Shown here: piece by piece, positions 21,918-33,005 of the stretch
Numbering within the stretch: position 1 is the stretch's first letter
Layout: each line of letters opens with the position of its first letter
Assembly: GCF_030247185.1 (NCBI RefSeq)
Contig: NC_080571.1
Location: 147,128,389 to 147,192,388 of the forward strand
Origin: Malaya genurostris
Taxonomy: Eukaryota; Arthropoda; Insecta; Diptera; Culicidae
Length of the DNA: 64,000 nt
Direction: 5' to 3'
Notes under the pieces: model-generated
What the model was told of the DNA's origin: nothing
The model's input: only the letters and a program-made list of their open reading frames with translations
The model's database searches: none
Program-made: the position numbers and the translations under genes

Positions 21918-23870
21918 TTAAGGTTTTAAGTTTTTGAAAATTGCATGAATACTACGTGCATCGTCATTCGAATACAGTCTTGTGACGATCGTGGTTTCTG
22001 AACTCGGAACGAAAGAATGGTATTTCTGTGTGCCTGGAATCATTTTTGTATACTTATAAACACTACTCCACTCGGTCACACCCCGTTCATATTCTTCTTG
22101 TGACAAAAAGGCATGGTCGTATATCCATCTCGACGTCTCTGCTCTGCCCATTCATATAATTGTTTTGCAGTTGTGATTGGGTGTTCATGTAGTTTAGCCA
22201 AGCTTTCACCTCGTGCCATTCGCTTTAAATTACCCCCGAGTGCATCACTTGGTCCTTTACCATGAGAAGTTACAAAAAATGCCACTCAGCATCAATGTTA
22301 TACATTGATTTAAATATACAGAGACTTGCAAATGTTTTTCTGTGTTTAAGCACTTCTGAAATGACAATGAAACTTAAATGTTTAAGCTCTTCTGACTCTC
22401 TATAATAAATTTCAAACGGATGAATGGTTGCTTGATCATTGCTCCAATAGTGGCTTTGAACAGCATCCTGAAGCATAAATGAAAAATTTTCTGAAAAATC
22501 ACAAACAATTACAATTTCTCCTGTCTTCAAATTAGATTTTGCCTTTTTAAGAAAATCAGATTGCTGATTTTTAATAAAATCATGAGTCACAAGTTTTTCT
22601 AATTTTTCGCAAAAATATGCTGCAAAGTTGACTGGTTTGACAAATTTCTCTAGATCACATCGGTCAGTAGAAACCCATTGTTTAAATCTTATCTCCGTCT
22701 AATCACGTTCCTCGAAATTGTCGAAAACGCTTCTCTCCAGATCTTGTGTCGCTGGACAACTTTTGCATTCACGGAGGTGGCAGGATCTTTTTGATGAGTC
22801 ACATAATAACTTTTTTAAATAATAATTCTTATCATCATACATGAAATATTTTTCAAAAGCATGAATCATTAATGAAACATTCTCATTGATTTTGCAAACA
22901 CAAATGTTATGTGACCCAGAACTTCCAAGCAACTTGCAGTGTTTTGGTCTTAATGCTGCAAATGTACTAAATCCAATATTTCGATCTGGAAATTCCTCCT
23001 TATAACCCAAATAAATTTCTTTCAATGATGAATAAAGCAATCGTTTTTGTTTGCGTTCACACTTACCATTCATTTTGACTGTGACGCAATCTCTTGATCC
23101 CGACATTACTCTGCCGACGTTTTCTATCGTTTCGTTCCTGCTGCGTCCCATTTGTTTCTTGGCGTCCGTTGATTCTCGTGCCTCCGACACAATGTATTGG
23201 TTCGCCTTGAATTGGGTGACTTTTTTCTTCTTTGACCACGAGTTTGGCAAGACTGACAACAAACGCACTTTTTCATTCCTAGTGCAATCAGGCTTAGCAA
23301 ACTGCTCTATCATTGTAGTAACTCTGCTGCTTTCGTTTTGAGTAATTCTGGATCTTCTTCATCCGCCGAGAACCCGAATATTTGCTTTTTCAAACCTCTT
23401 GAAATATCCAAATATTTTTCTCGAGGATAATTAACATTCCGGGTTTTCTTCGTTGATATCGGAGACCCGTTGATTCCTGCGATGCCCTGGTTGAAGAGTT
23501 CAATGTTGGGTGCTCTTGAATACTCCGCTGCGACTGATGCTCCAGAAGATGCAGAGTTGATTGAAGCTGCTAAAGGTACCCTCTCTAAATCGTATTGCGA
23601 TGTGGATGGTTGTGGTTCCGTCGTTGACTGCCCTTGTGTTTCCGACGTATGACTTTCCTTTCAAGCCAGCCTACGACAGCGATCACAAATGCTTAAGGGG
23701 GTATTCAATTTAACCTTGTACTTTTGAGCTTCTAATATTCCAATTATGGTTTCTGTTAATTGGAAACAATTTCCTGAACACACAAAACCAGGAAAAGGTT
23801 TACAAAACTTTGGGAAAACCAGATTGTAGTATTGTAACTGTTCGAAAGTGATTTGTTATAAGCTGATATC
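21918..23870 (-). pseudogene. transposase of the long-TIR element (DFSEN-type), inactivated
   Basis: Read from 23870 down, there is first a Cys-rich N-terminus (FCKPFPGFVCSGNC, then LSICDRCRRLA), next an in-frame TGA, a Ser/Thr-rich linker, the block NYPREKYLDISRGLKKQIFG, and then a long open part at 23313-22699 (RLLYSSLKEIYLGYKEEFP, GFSTFAALRPKHC, SHNICVCKINEN). The putative catalytic region follows: IVIVCDFSENFSF and QDAVQSHYWSNDQATIHPF (22270-22590). After that come TSHGKGPSDALGGNLKRMA and a C-terminal piece ending KNLKP. An internal deletion after VLKHRKTFA removes the usual second-Asp block. Frameshifts lie near 22278 and 22145. The family occurs in many insects and cnidarians as unnamed proteins. 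Catalytic roles are inferred. Confidence 0.75.
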
Positions 23871-24009
23871 TGTTCTACGATGCATAGCTATTTATATATA
23901 AAACAAGTGGAATTTAGGTAAGCAATTCGTCGGTACGTACGTTGGTTGTAAACAGCAGGTAGTCAACTGGCGCACCTCTTTGATTCTACTTGTGTTTATT
24001 CGTTTTGAT

Positions 24010-24835
24010 GTAGTTACGTTAGTTCTACTGTTTAAATGATTATCTTTCAACGAGAACTTGAAATTTCGAATATATCTGTAAATTGTTTTAGCTGTAACTT
24101 TTTCATTTTTCAAAAGACACGAATCGGATAGCCATCCAGCTGTAGGTTTTAATAACATCTTTGAAATGAAACCAATCGAAAAAAAATTGAAACACAGATT
24201 TTTTTTAACTTAATTTTTTTCATTCATTTTGAAATTATTGAGAAAAAAAATCAATGTTTCTTTTCAGTGTATATTTTATTTAGAGTGCCCTATTGATTCC
24301 CTACAACTTCTTCCTCAACGTCATTTTTGTACGATGAACGGTTTCCGAATAACAACGAGACGAACTTGATCATTTGCATGCACCCGTAAACTGTTTTAAC
24401 TGTAACTCTTCAATTTTCAAAAGGCCATCAATCTGTAGGTTTTTATAACAGCTTTAAAATAAAAATTATCAAAAAAATTAAAACAGTGATTTTTTTTATT
24501 TAATTTTTTCGGATTATTTTGTAATTATTGAGAAAAAATCTGTTTTCAGTGTATATTTCGTTTTTAGAGTGGCAAATCGATTCCCTACAACTTCTTCCTG
24601 AACGCCATTTTTGTACAATTAATGGTTTCCGAGTTACGATTTGAAAAAGGCAATTTTTGTGAAATGCAAAAATGCATACGCCCTTTTCAAAAATCAGTCG
24701 TGAGTCGGATTGATCTCTTCATCGGTTCAAAACTTATGGTTCACCATACTGAAGCCATGTGCAAAGTTTCATCCAAATCGGAGAAGGTCGAGTGTGATGA
24801 TCTGCTAAGCATTTCTGGACTTGCTCTGTAACTAT
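24010..24835 (-). repeat. right terminal inverted repeat arm
   Basis: Reverse complement of the left arm, about 80-85% alike by eye. The inner end is at AAATGATTATCTTTCAA (24033-24050), which pairs with 21276-21292. Confidence 0.85.
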
Positions 24836-25700
24836 ACAAGTCACTTCCTCTTTCAATCCGATCACACAAATATCGAGGCAGCATTCCATTTAAAATTTTG
24901 AAAATGAACACCATTGTTAAATAATATATTCTCTGTTTCACTGAAAGCCATTGTAATGCATTCAATAGAATATTAGAGGAGGTATATCTATTACATTTTA
25001 AAATCAATCGCATGACCTTATTTTGCAAAAGCTGTAGTCTCAATATATGCGTGTTGTTGGCAAGGAACAGAATTGATGAGCAGAAGTCAATGTAAGGAGA
25101 GATTATTTATTTATACAGGAGAATTTTACTACTGGTCGTTAAATTATTTTTTAGGCGGCATAACACACCGTACTTTTGAATGTTAGCTTTTCATCAATTG
25201 AATCCAAGATACTTCAACTCTCTAACGCGATCAATAATCTCTCCATCAATTTCCATATTGGCTTCACGTCCATTCTCTAAAGAAGAAATAACCATATATT
25301 TAATTTTTGCGACATTTTCAATTGTTTGAATTTTAACCACTGAGTAAGAGAATGTAGGTCTTCGTTCAAATGTGCAACCGCTTCATCCAAATCCTTAGCT
25401 GTAATGAACAGAACTGTATCGTCGGCAAATTTCAAAGCTAGCTTTCAAACCAATTATATGCTACATCTTCGATACCAAAGCGTTGTAGTGTTTGTAACAG
25501 TATAGGTTTAGAAATTGTTTCGAAAGCGCGTTTGAGATCCAAGAACACTGCAAAAATAGTCTCTTTAATCTCGATATCCTCCTTCCATTTTGCTAAAACC
25601 AGGTTTAAAGCGGTTTCGCAAGAATGACTTTTCCGATATCCCGATTGTTCCGGTATAAGCAAACTGTTAGAGTTTAAATAATTAATCAGCTGGACTTTAG
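24836..25700 (-). pseudogene. CR1-like LINE reverse transcriptase, 5'-truncated
   Basis: On the minus strand 25662-25438 encodes EQSGYRKSHSCETALNLV and FAVFLDLKRAFETISK, the RT finger/palm blocks. Next comes FADDTVLFITAKDLDEAV (about 25437-25384), containing the catalytic FADD box. After frameshifts LQLLQNKVMRLILKCNR and DRIERGSDLYSY (25043-24838) form the C-terminal region. Part of the palm between the two blocks is deleted. The ORF continues at 20484 across the DNA transposon. Upstream it is cut at about 25700 next to family A copy A4. Confidence 0.85.
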
Positions 25701-26010
25701 CAACAAGTTAAAAAACCTATTTTAATACACCTAGTGGTGTAATAACTTCTTTCTCATATTACTCATTACATCATAAATATAAACGTGAAATTCGCAAAAA
25801 CAACTGTTTATTGAATAGAAATAGGAACATTTGTTCGGACCTAATCTCAAAAACTCTACAAATCCTGTTTAACCTGTAGTTCCGGAACGAAAGTAGTATT
25901 GAAAACAATTTAAGAAATTCCGTATGAAACTGTAAGACTTTCCTTTTGAACCTATAAGTTTGTGAAAATCGATTTGGCCGTCTCCAAGCAAAGTGAGTGA
26001 GATCCTTTTT

Positions 26011-27176
26011 GCCATTCTCTATAGAAAAGAATTAGAATTGCTGGGAAAACTGACTTTCGAACGGAGTCTCGGAGACCCATAGTGTTATATACCATTCGAC
26101 TCAGCTCGACGAGATAGGAAAATGTCTGTGTGTCTGTGCACTTTTCGAAAATATTTGAACGCGCTCAATTTTCTCAGAGATGGCTGAACCGATTTTATCA
26201 AACTTGGGCTCGTTTGAAAGCTACTGTTGGGCCATTGATCAAGTTCAAAGATCGAACGGCTGTGACTTTTTGTTCCGGAGATATGATGGTATAAGTGACG
26301 TAACCGACAAAACGCGTTGTATTTATACGCGCTCAATTTTCTCAGAGATGGCTGAACCGATTTTAACAAACTTGGGCTCGTTTGAAAGCTACTATCGGGC
26401 CATTGATCAAGTTCGAAGATCCAATGGCTGTGACTTTTGGTCCCGGAGATATGATTGTATAAGTGACGTAACCGACAAAAAGCGTTGTATTTGAACGCGC
26501 TCAATTTTCTCAGAGATGGCTGAACCGATTTGAACAAACTTGAGCTCATTTGAAAGCTACTGTCGGGCCATTGATCTAGTTCTAAGATCAAATGGTTGTG
26601 ACTTTTGGTTCCAGATATATGATGGTATAAGTGACGTAACCGACAAAACACATTGATTTTTACCGCTCTTATATATAAGGGTGCCAAATTTTGGGATCAC
26701 CTCTATTTTCGTTGAGCTCTAGTGCTCAAAAGTTTAAGCACCTCGAAAAAAGCCTTCATGCAAAATTTGACCTAAATCGGACATGCGTAAGGGGTGCTGC
26801 CCGGTGGTAAAATTTTGATATTTTCGATCTTGAAAAAGCACCATAGGGGGGAGTACATGAAATTTCCAAAATCGAAATTTTTTTTTGATGCCAGAACTCT
26901 TAAAACTGCATGAAACATCGAAATTTAGTGTCATCTAAAAAAAAATTTTTTTTTGAAAAAATCAACTTTCTGGGACTTACAATAATTTTCATATTCCCAA
27001 AAAGTCGACTTTTTCAAAAAAAATTTTTTTCGAGATGACACTAAATCTCGACATTTCATGCAATTCTAAGCCTTTTGGCATAAATTTTTTTTTTTCGATT
27101 TCGAAAATTTAATGTACTCCCCCCTATAGTGATTTTTCAAGATATATAAAAATTCCACTAAGTGGACTAAGAAGGC
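26011..27176 (-). mobile_element. repeat family C, copy C1
   Basis: Reversed. It starts with the family 3' end (GCC..TCTCTATAGAAA, then CGACTCAGCTCGACGAGAT). Three 168-bp units follow (cores at about 26173, 26341 and 26509: CTCAGAGATGGCTGAACCG, TTGGGCTCGTTTGAAAGC), then TAAGGGTGCCAAATTTTGG. The 325-bp imperfect palindrome is at 26826-27148, and the 5' end is CCACTAAGTGGACTAAGAAGG. Across the units the sense strand stays open for about 200 codons (ISGTKSHSH, LDQWPDSSFQTSPSL), probably because 168 is a multiple of 3. Confidence 0.88.
26826..27148. repeat. 325-bp imperfect palindrome of family C (C1)
   Basis: The left arm begins CTTGAAAAAGCACCATAGGG and the right arm ends CCCTATAGTGATTTTTCAAG. 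The centre lies near 26980. The same structure occurs at 28383-28702, 37257-37579 and 38587-38910. Confidence 0.9.
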
Positions 27177-27181
27177 TTTTT

Positions 27182-28729
27182 GCCTTTCTCTATAGAAAGG
27201 TATTAGAATTGCTGGAAAAACCGACTTTCGAACGGAGCCTCGGAGACCCATAGTGTTCTATACCATTCGACTCAGCTCGACGAGATCGGAAAATGTCTGT
27301 GTGTGTGTGTGTGCGTGTGTGTGTGTGTGTATGTATGTGTGTGTGTATGTATGTGCACATTTCGAAGATATTTGAACGCGCTTAATTTTCTCAGAGATGG
27401 CTCAACCGATTTTAACAAACTTGGGCTCGTTTGAAAGCTACTGTCGGGCCATTGATCAAGTTCGAAGATCAAATGGCTGTGACTTTTGGTTCAGGAGATA
27501 TGATTGTATAAGTGACGTAACCGACAAAAATCGTGCTATTTGAACGCGCTCAATTTTCTCAGAGATGGCTGAACCGATTTTACAAACTTGGGCTCGTTTG
27601 AAAGCTACTGTCGGACCATTGATCAAGTTCGAAGATCAAATGGCTGTGAGTTTTGGTTCCGGAGATATGATTGTATAAGTGACGTAACCGACAAAAATCG
27701 TGCTATTTGAACGCGCTCAATTTTCTCAGAGATGGCTCAACCGATTTTAACAAGCTTGGGCTCGTTTGAAAGCTACTGTCGGGCCATTGATCAAGTTCGA
27801 AGATCAAATGGCTGTGACTTTTGGTTCCGGAGATATGATTGTATAAGTGACGTAACCGACAAAAATCGTGCTATTTGAACGCCCTCCATTTTCTCAGAGA
27901 TGGCTGAACCGATTTTAACAAACTTGAGCTCGTTTGAAAGCTACTGTCGGACCATTGATCAAGTTCGAAGATCAAATGGCTGTGAGGTTTGGTTCCGGAG
28001 ATATGATTGTATAAGTGACGTAACCGACAAAAAGCGTTGTATTTGAACGCGCTCAATTTTCTCAGAGATGGGTGATCCGATTTTAACAAACTTGGGCTCG
28101 TTTGAAAGCTACTGTCGGGCCGTTGATCAAGTTCGAAGATCAAATGGTTGTGACTTTTGGTTCCAGATATATGATGGTATAAGTGACGTAACCGACAAAA
28201 CACGTTGATTTTTACCGCTCTTATATATATAAGGGTGCCAAAATTTTGGGATCAACTCTATTTTCGTAAAGTTCTAGTGCACAAAAGTTTAAGCACCTCG
28301 AAAAAAGCCTTCATGCAAAATTTGACCTGAATCGGACATGCCTAAGGGGTGCTGCCCGGTGGTAAAGGTTTGGCAATTTTCGATCTTGAAAAAGCACCAT
28401 AGGGGGGAGTACATGAAATTTCCAAAATCGAAAATTTTTTTTGATGCCAAAATTCTTAAAACTGCATAAAACATCGAAATTTAGTGTCATCTCAAAAAAA
28501 AATTTTTTTGAAAAAATCAACTTTCTGGGACTTTTCATATTTTTAAGTCCCAAAAAGTCGATTTTTTCAAAAAAAATTTTTTTCGAGATGACACTAAATC
28601 TCGACGTTTCATGCAATTCTAAGTCTTTTGGCATCAAAATTTTTTTTTCGATTTCGAAAATTTCATGTACTCCCCCCTATGGTGATTTTTCAAGATATAT
28701 GAAAATTTCACTAAGTGGACTAAGAAGGC
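27182..28729 (-). mobile_element. repeat family C, copy C2 (five internal units)
   Basis: Directly follows C1 in the same direction with TTTTT between them. A GT microsatellite (27298-27355) precedes five 168-bp units (CTCAGAGATGG at about 27390, 27558, 27725, 27893 and 28061). Then come GGGTGCCAAAATTTTGGG, the palindrome (28383-28702) and the TTAGTCCACTTAGTGG end. Unit number varies between copies (3, 5, 3, 2), which suggests unequal exchange. Confidence 0.88.
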
Positions 28730-28736
28730 TTTTTTT

Positions 28737-29473
28737 ATTTTAGATTAGCATCACTGTTCTCATACAAATAGGCATCGCAAATGTCAAGCACTAGTTTGGA
28801 AAAATGATGCTGACTGTGTGACATAAACACTGAAGCATGCTTTTGTGAACTACTCGAATCAATTTGAATCAATTGGCGTCTAAAATTATTTTATAAATGT
28901 ATGAAACATATTTTCATGAGACTGTTATGAAAGAAGAGAAAGGCATTATCACACCACTAGGTAGATTAAGAAGGGTTTTTTTATTTTAGATAAGCATCAC
29001 TGTTCTCATACAAATAGGCATCGCAAATGTCAAGCACTAGTTTGGAAAAATGATGCTGACTGTGTGACATAAACACTGAAGCATGCTTTTGTGAACTACT
29101 CGAATCAATCTGAATCAATTGGCGTCTAAAATTATTTAATAAATGTATGAAACATATTTTCATGAGACTCTTATGAAAGAAGAGAAAGGCATTATCACAC
29201 CACTAGGTGGATTGAGAAGGGTTTTTTAGATTAGCATCACTGTTCTCATACAAATAGGCAACGCAAATGTCAAGCACTAGTTTGGAAAAATGATGCTGAC
29301 TGTGTGACATAAACACTGAAGCATGCTTTTGTGAACTACTCGAATCAGTCTGAATCAATTGGTGTCAAAATTAGTATCCAAATTTATTTATTAAAACTAT
29401 GAAACATATTTTCATGAGACTGTTATGAAAGAAGAGAAAGGCATTATCTCACCATTAGGTGGACTAAGAAGGG
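28737..29473 (-). mobile_element. three tandem copies of repeat family D (D1-D3)
   Basis: Three head-to-tail units of about 240 bp (about 28737-28975, 28981-29221 and 29227-29473), each bounded by T5 runs. All carry TTAGCATCACTGTTCTCATA (or a variant), GCAAATGTCAAGCACTAG, CTGAAGCATGCTTTTGTG, GAAGAGAAAGGCATTAT and CACCACTAGGTGGATT. The last part is the shared 5' end of families A and B. They are non-coding and 90-95% alike. Confidence 0.88.
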
Positions 29474-29744
29474 TTTTTCAGTTTTTTTTCACTATTTATA
29501 ATTTTTCCGAAACCAGATTCAGATAAACGGAAGAGCCCAAGTCGTTTGCTACCAACAAATATGACCTACAAATTGGAACAGTTTTGAACGTAGTTAAATC
29601 TATACTTACTATCTCATACTCTATTTCGATTGAACCAATTAAACGAAATCTAACAAACGAAACGAACCTGCGTTTCTGTTACTTCTGCATATGTAAGTTA
29701 AGCTAAACAGCATGAATCAGCAGCATAAAACATGAAGTAGGATT

Positions 29745-29763
29745 ATTATTATTGTTATTAATA

Positions 29764-29797
<34 letters not shown>

Positions 29798-29871
29798 GAT
29801 TATTATGATTATTATTATTGTTATTATTATTTTTATTAGTATTATTATTATTCATATTATTATTATTATTA
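29745..29871. repeat. (TTA)n-rich microsatellite of A4
   Basis: TTA and ATT repeats with small interruptions correspond to the short TTA run in A1 at 9045. The fold-back element E1 inserted into it, and it resumes at 31073-31190. Confidence 0.9.
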
Positions 29872-30401
29872 TTTACTCTTTTCGGTATTTTAACGATATC
29901 ATACTAACTAGATATTATAAGAGGAGAAAGAATATGAAATCATACAGCCATAGTACTCAAGGAAGAGCAAGGATGTGAAGAATAAAGGGCGGAAAAGTGA
30001 GACGTGACAAAAGTCATTTAAGTAAGCGGAAGGCTTCTCGTATCTAAACTTTTACCTTCTACCAGAGGAATCGAACTTAGGCATCTTAAAGATACGAGTC
30101 ATCCGAGTCTCTGATATGTCAGAAAGTAAAGGCAAAGGTCATTTGCCATTTACTGTTCGAACCGGTAAAAGTAAAGTTACGAGAAGTTGTCACATTCTGC
30201 CCACGACGGTTTCTCACACAATGTGTTTCATTGTGTTGATATTTTCTCATCTCTATACAGTTAGTTATTACACCGGAATGGAAGATTTGTCCGAAACTTT
30301 TGCTTGAGTGCCTGGAGTACTATGGCTCTATGATTTCATATTCTTTCTCCTCTTATAATCTCTAGTTAGTTTGATATCGTTAAAATACCGAAAAAAGTAA
30401 A
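29872..30401 (+). mobile_element. fold-back element E1 with 87-bp inverted ends
   Basis: The ends at 29872-29958 and 30315-30401 are reverse complements with few mismatches (CGGTATTTTAACGATATCA, TATAAGAGGAGAAAGAATAT, CATAGTACTC). Inside there is a tRNA-like block on the minus strand (AAGTTCGATTCCTC, 30065-30078). A short plus-strand frame at 30116-30307 (63 codons) contains GHLPFTVRTGKSKVTRSC. The element resembles a MITE or SINE hybrid. The family is not recognised. Confidence 0.75.
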
Positions 30402-30591
30402 AAAATACTGACTGACCAGAAGTCATAAATAAAAATAAAAGTAAAAAATAAAAAAAAATTGATGGGATTCCATCACACACACCACATCACACACCATCAC
30501 ATTGATGGCATTCCATCACACACAGCGATGAATGGAGCGCTGTCCGTGCGCCGCTTCCACCCTGGGACGCATAGCCATGCGCTACAACTCC
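30402..30591. other. spacer between inverted E copies
   Basis: Contains A-rich sequence and CATCACACAC repeats, then a GC-rich piece (CCGTGCGCCGCTTCCACCC) unlike its surroundings. No gene. Confidence 0.5.
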
Positions 30592-31033
30592 AGGCACTCA
30601 AGCAATAGTTTCGGACAAATCTTCCATTCCGGTGTTATAACTAACTGTATAGAGATGAGAAAATATCAACACAATGAAACACATTGTGTGAGAAACCGTC
30701 GTGGGCAGAATGTGACAACTTCTCGTAACTTTACTTTTACCGGTTCTGACAGTAAATGGCAAACGACCTTTGCCTTTACTTTCTGACATATCAGAGACTC
30801 GGATGACTCGTATCTTTAAGATGCCTAAGTTCGACTCCTCTGGTAGAAGGTAAAAGTTTAGATACGAGAAGCCTTCCGCTTACTTAAATGACTTTTGTCA
30901 CGTCTCACTTTTCCGCACTTTATTCTTCACATCCTTGCTCTTCCTTGAGTACTATGGCTGTATGAATTCATATTCTTTCTCCTCTTATAATCTCTAGTTA
31001 GTTTGATATCGTTAAAATACCGAAAAAAGTAAG
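30592..31033 (-). mobile_element. fold-back element E2, inverted partner of E1
   Basis: A reverse copy of 29930-30325 with about 95% identity. Only one 87-bp end is kept (30947-31033); the other is cut at CCAGGCACTC. It encodes the same short frame on the minus strand (30598-30789) with silent changes in PFTVRTGKSK. The pair E1/E2 can form a hairpin with arms of about 440 bp. Both copies are followed by TACTGACTGACCAGAAG. Confidence 0.8.
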
Positions 31034-31069
31034 AAATTACTGACTGACCAGAAGTCATAAATAAAAAAA

Positions 31070-31072
<3 letters not shown>

Positions 31073-31112
<40 letters not shown>

Positions 31113-31146
31113 GTTATTATTATTATTATTAATATTATTATTATTA

Positions 31147-31190
<44 letters not shown>
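31073..31190. repeat. (TTA)n microsatellite
   Basis: About 118 bp of TTA with a few interruptions. It produces spurious poly-Asn, poly-Ile and poly-Leu frames. Confidence 0.97.
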
Positions 31191-32227
31191 GACATCACTA
31201 CACAACGTGTTCGAAATAGAACAAAGCACGCCTTGTTCGTTTTGTGTTTTCTTCTTCTTTCGGTGTTGTACATATTGTCAATCTATATGGCGATTTGAAA
31301 ACTTTGACAGGGCGATAACTGCAGAACCGGAAGTCGGATCCGGATGAAATTTCACAGTAGCTTTAAAGACCGTATGAACTTTAATTCAAATCAATCAATC
31401 AATTTGTTAAAATCGGTTCAAACATCGCAGAGAAATCGAAGTGAATTTAGTTTTAGGAGTATTTCTTCTCCACTTTCGGTGCTCTCGAAACAAGAAAAGA
31501 GGGGACCAGTAGTGCCAAATTAAGTTTTCATGCCACAATCTAACAAGCTCAGCAAATTAGAAGAATTTATCAGACAGTTTTATGTGATTTGTACCTGTTT
31601 TCAACCATCGTTCGTGGAAAAATACTAATAAAATTGGTAATTTTCCACTTATCACGTTTTAGTTCCGGAACCGGAAGTCGGATCGAGATAAAATGTTCTA
31701 CAAATTTTTAGGATATTATAAGACCTTTCATTTGCGAAAATCGATTGAGTTGTTTCAGAGATATTTAAATGTAAACTTTTTCTCAAATTTTCACATATTA
31801 CCATAAAACTCCGGAACCGAAAGTCGCATTCAAATGAAATTCAATAGCAAGCTATGGGACCATAATACCTTTTATTTGAATCTTAGTGTGTGAAAATCGC
31901 TTCAGCCATCTCTGAAAAAAGTGAGCGCATATTTTTTTCTTTTTTTAGTACATGTCATCCTACATCTCCGGAACCGGAAGTCTGATCGGAATGAAATTCA
32001 ATAGCAGGCTATGGGACTATAAGACCTTTCATTTGAATCTAATTTTCTGAAAATCGGTTAAGACATCTCTGAGAAAAGTTAGTGCATATTTTTGTTTCAT
32101 ACACACACACAGACATTTGCTTAGTTCGTCGAGCTGAGTCGAATGGTATATGACATTCGGACCTCCGGGTCTCGGTTAAAAAGTCGATTTTCACAGTGAT
32201 TGTATAGCCTATCTATATGAGAAAGGA

Positions 32228-32779
32228 AAAAAATTTCCAACGTGTGCAACATGTTATTGAGACGGTACTCCTCGGCTTTATCCGTTCAAGTATCCTTTGG
32301 GGTAGGAACCACCAGCGTTTATTCCAAACTTTTGGTCCATTTCCCGTTTATAACGATTCATTTAATACATTTTCACAAACCAAACTTTAATTCCAACATC
32401 CGATATGACTATGTTCTCCCCACACTTCTTGCATTTCCCATGCTTCATGAACAATCCAAGCGACCCGACACACACAACAGGAGAAAAGATTAAAGAACAA
32501 AAAACGGTGCAAAAATCATTCAATAAATTACGGAACGACGTTACTTTTTTGGGCGAACGTCGCACGGTAATTTCGACACTTTTGTCAATACAAATAGAAG
32601 CATGCACAGAACACACTACTTATCTGTATTCAACACAATTCAAGTACTAATTCAGCACACAACTTTGCACGAATGGGAAATTATTTCACACAATTTTTAC
32701 AATTTGATTCAGCACTAACGATGCACAAGTTATCATGTTCGCCATTAACACACACAATGATCGCATCTATCGCATCATC
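32228..32779. other. no confident gene
   Basis: A minus-strand frame at 32362-32616 includes KHGKCKKCGENIVISDVG, a lone C-x2-C pair, but has no flanking support. The sequence is not repeated elsewhere in the window. Confidence 0.35.
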
Positions 32780-33005
32780 GTCCATATAAACTGATATAAT
32801 GTACTTGATATATTCATTCTTCATAAAGTCCACATTGGCCGAATTTTGCACTGTCTAAAGTCCACAACAATAACTGCTTTTGTGTATGCGATGCCGGTAG
32901 CTTTAGTTTCTTTGATTTGCTTATTTTTCCCTTACACAACACTGTATTTGCTGTCCGAACGTAAACATTTTTTCATCAATTGACTTCAATGAGATGTGAA
33001 AGCGA
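32780..33005 (-). pseudogene. LOA ORF1 5' fossil
   Basis: The plus strand has TTTTGCACTGTCTAAAGTC, GATGCCGGTAGCTTTAG, ACACAACACTGTATTTG and TGAGATGTGAAAGCGAACT, parallel to 985-1175. It carries small deletions and stops. GAGATGTGAAAGCGAACT marks the shared 5' limit of LOA copies. Confidence 0.75.

Larger units (their letters stand above)
20485..24835 (-). mobile_element. DNA transposon with about 0.8-kb terminal inverted repeats, inserted in a LINE
   Basis: The outer ends align as GAGCAA.T.CAG.AATG. Both long arms then share, in opposite orientation, CTTCTCCGATTTGGATG, GCATTTCACAAAAATTGCC, TGTAACTCGGAAAC and AACCTACAGATTGATGGC. One damaged transposase gene lies between them on the minus strand. 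The ends split a CR1-like ORF2 (SDLYSY | NRNSSNARTP). No target duplication can be fixed. Long TIRs and the DFSEN-type transposase resemble families such as Sola or Kolobok, but I cannot assign it. Confidence 0.85.
25716..32227 (+). mobile_element. family A element A4, split twice
   Basis: Three blocks of one element are collinear with A1: 25716-26010, then 29479-29871, then 31190-32227 (ending GAGAAAGG). Block 1 breaks at GAGATCCTTTTT and block 2 resumes at CAGTTTTTTTTCACTATTTA. In A1 these are continuous (GATCCTTTTTGCAGTTTC). The first gap holds the C-C-D-D-D array and the second the fold-back element E. TTTTT is present on both sides of the array (26006-26010 and 29474-29478). Confidence 0.88.

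Noticed and set aside
26180..26494. Plus-strand frame opposite the C1 units
   Set aside because: Antisense shadow of the 168-bp repeats. It does not recur in the other C copies in the same relative strand.
30927..31273. Poly-Asn and poly-Ile/Leu frames near 31.1 kb
   Set aside because: Products of the TTA microsatellite inside repeat A4.
32362..32616. Minus-strand frame with KCKKCGE considered as a zinc-ribbon gene
   Set aside because: Only one Cys pair, no flanking splice sites that fit, and no second pair. Left as unassigned sequence.
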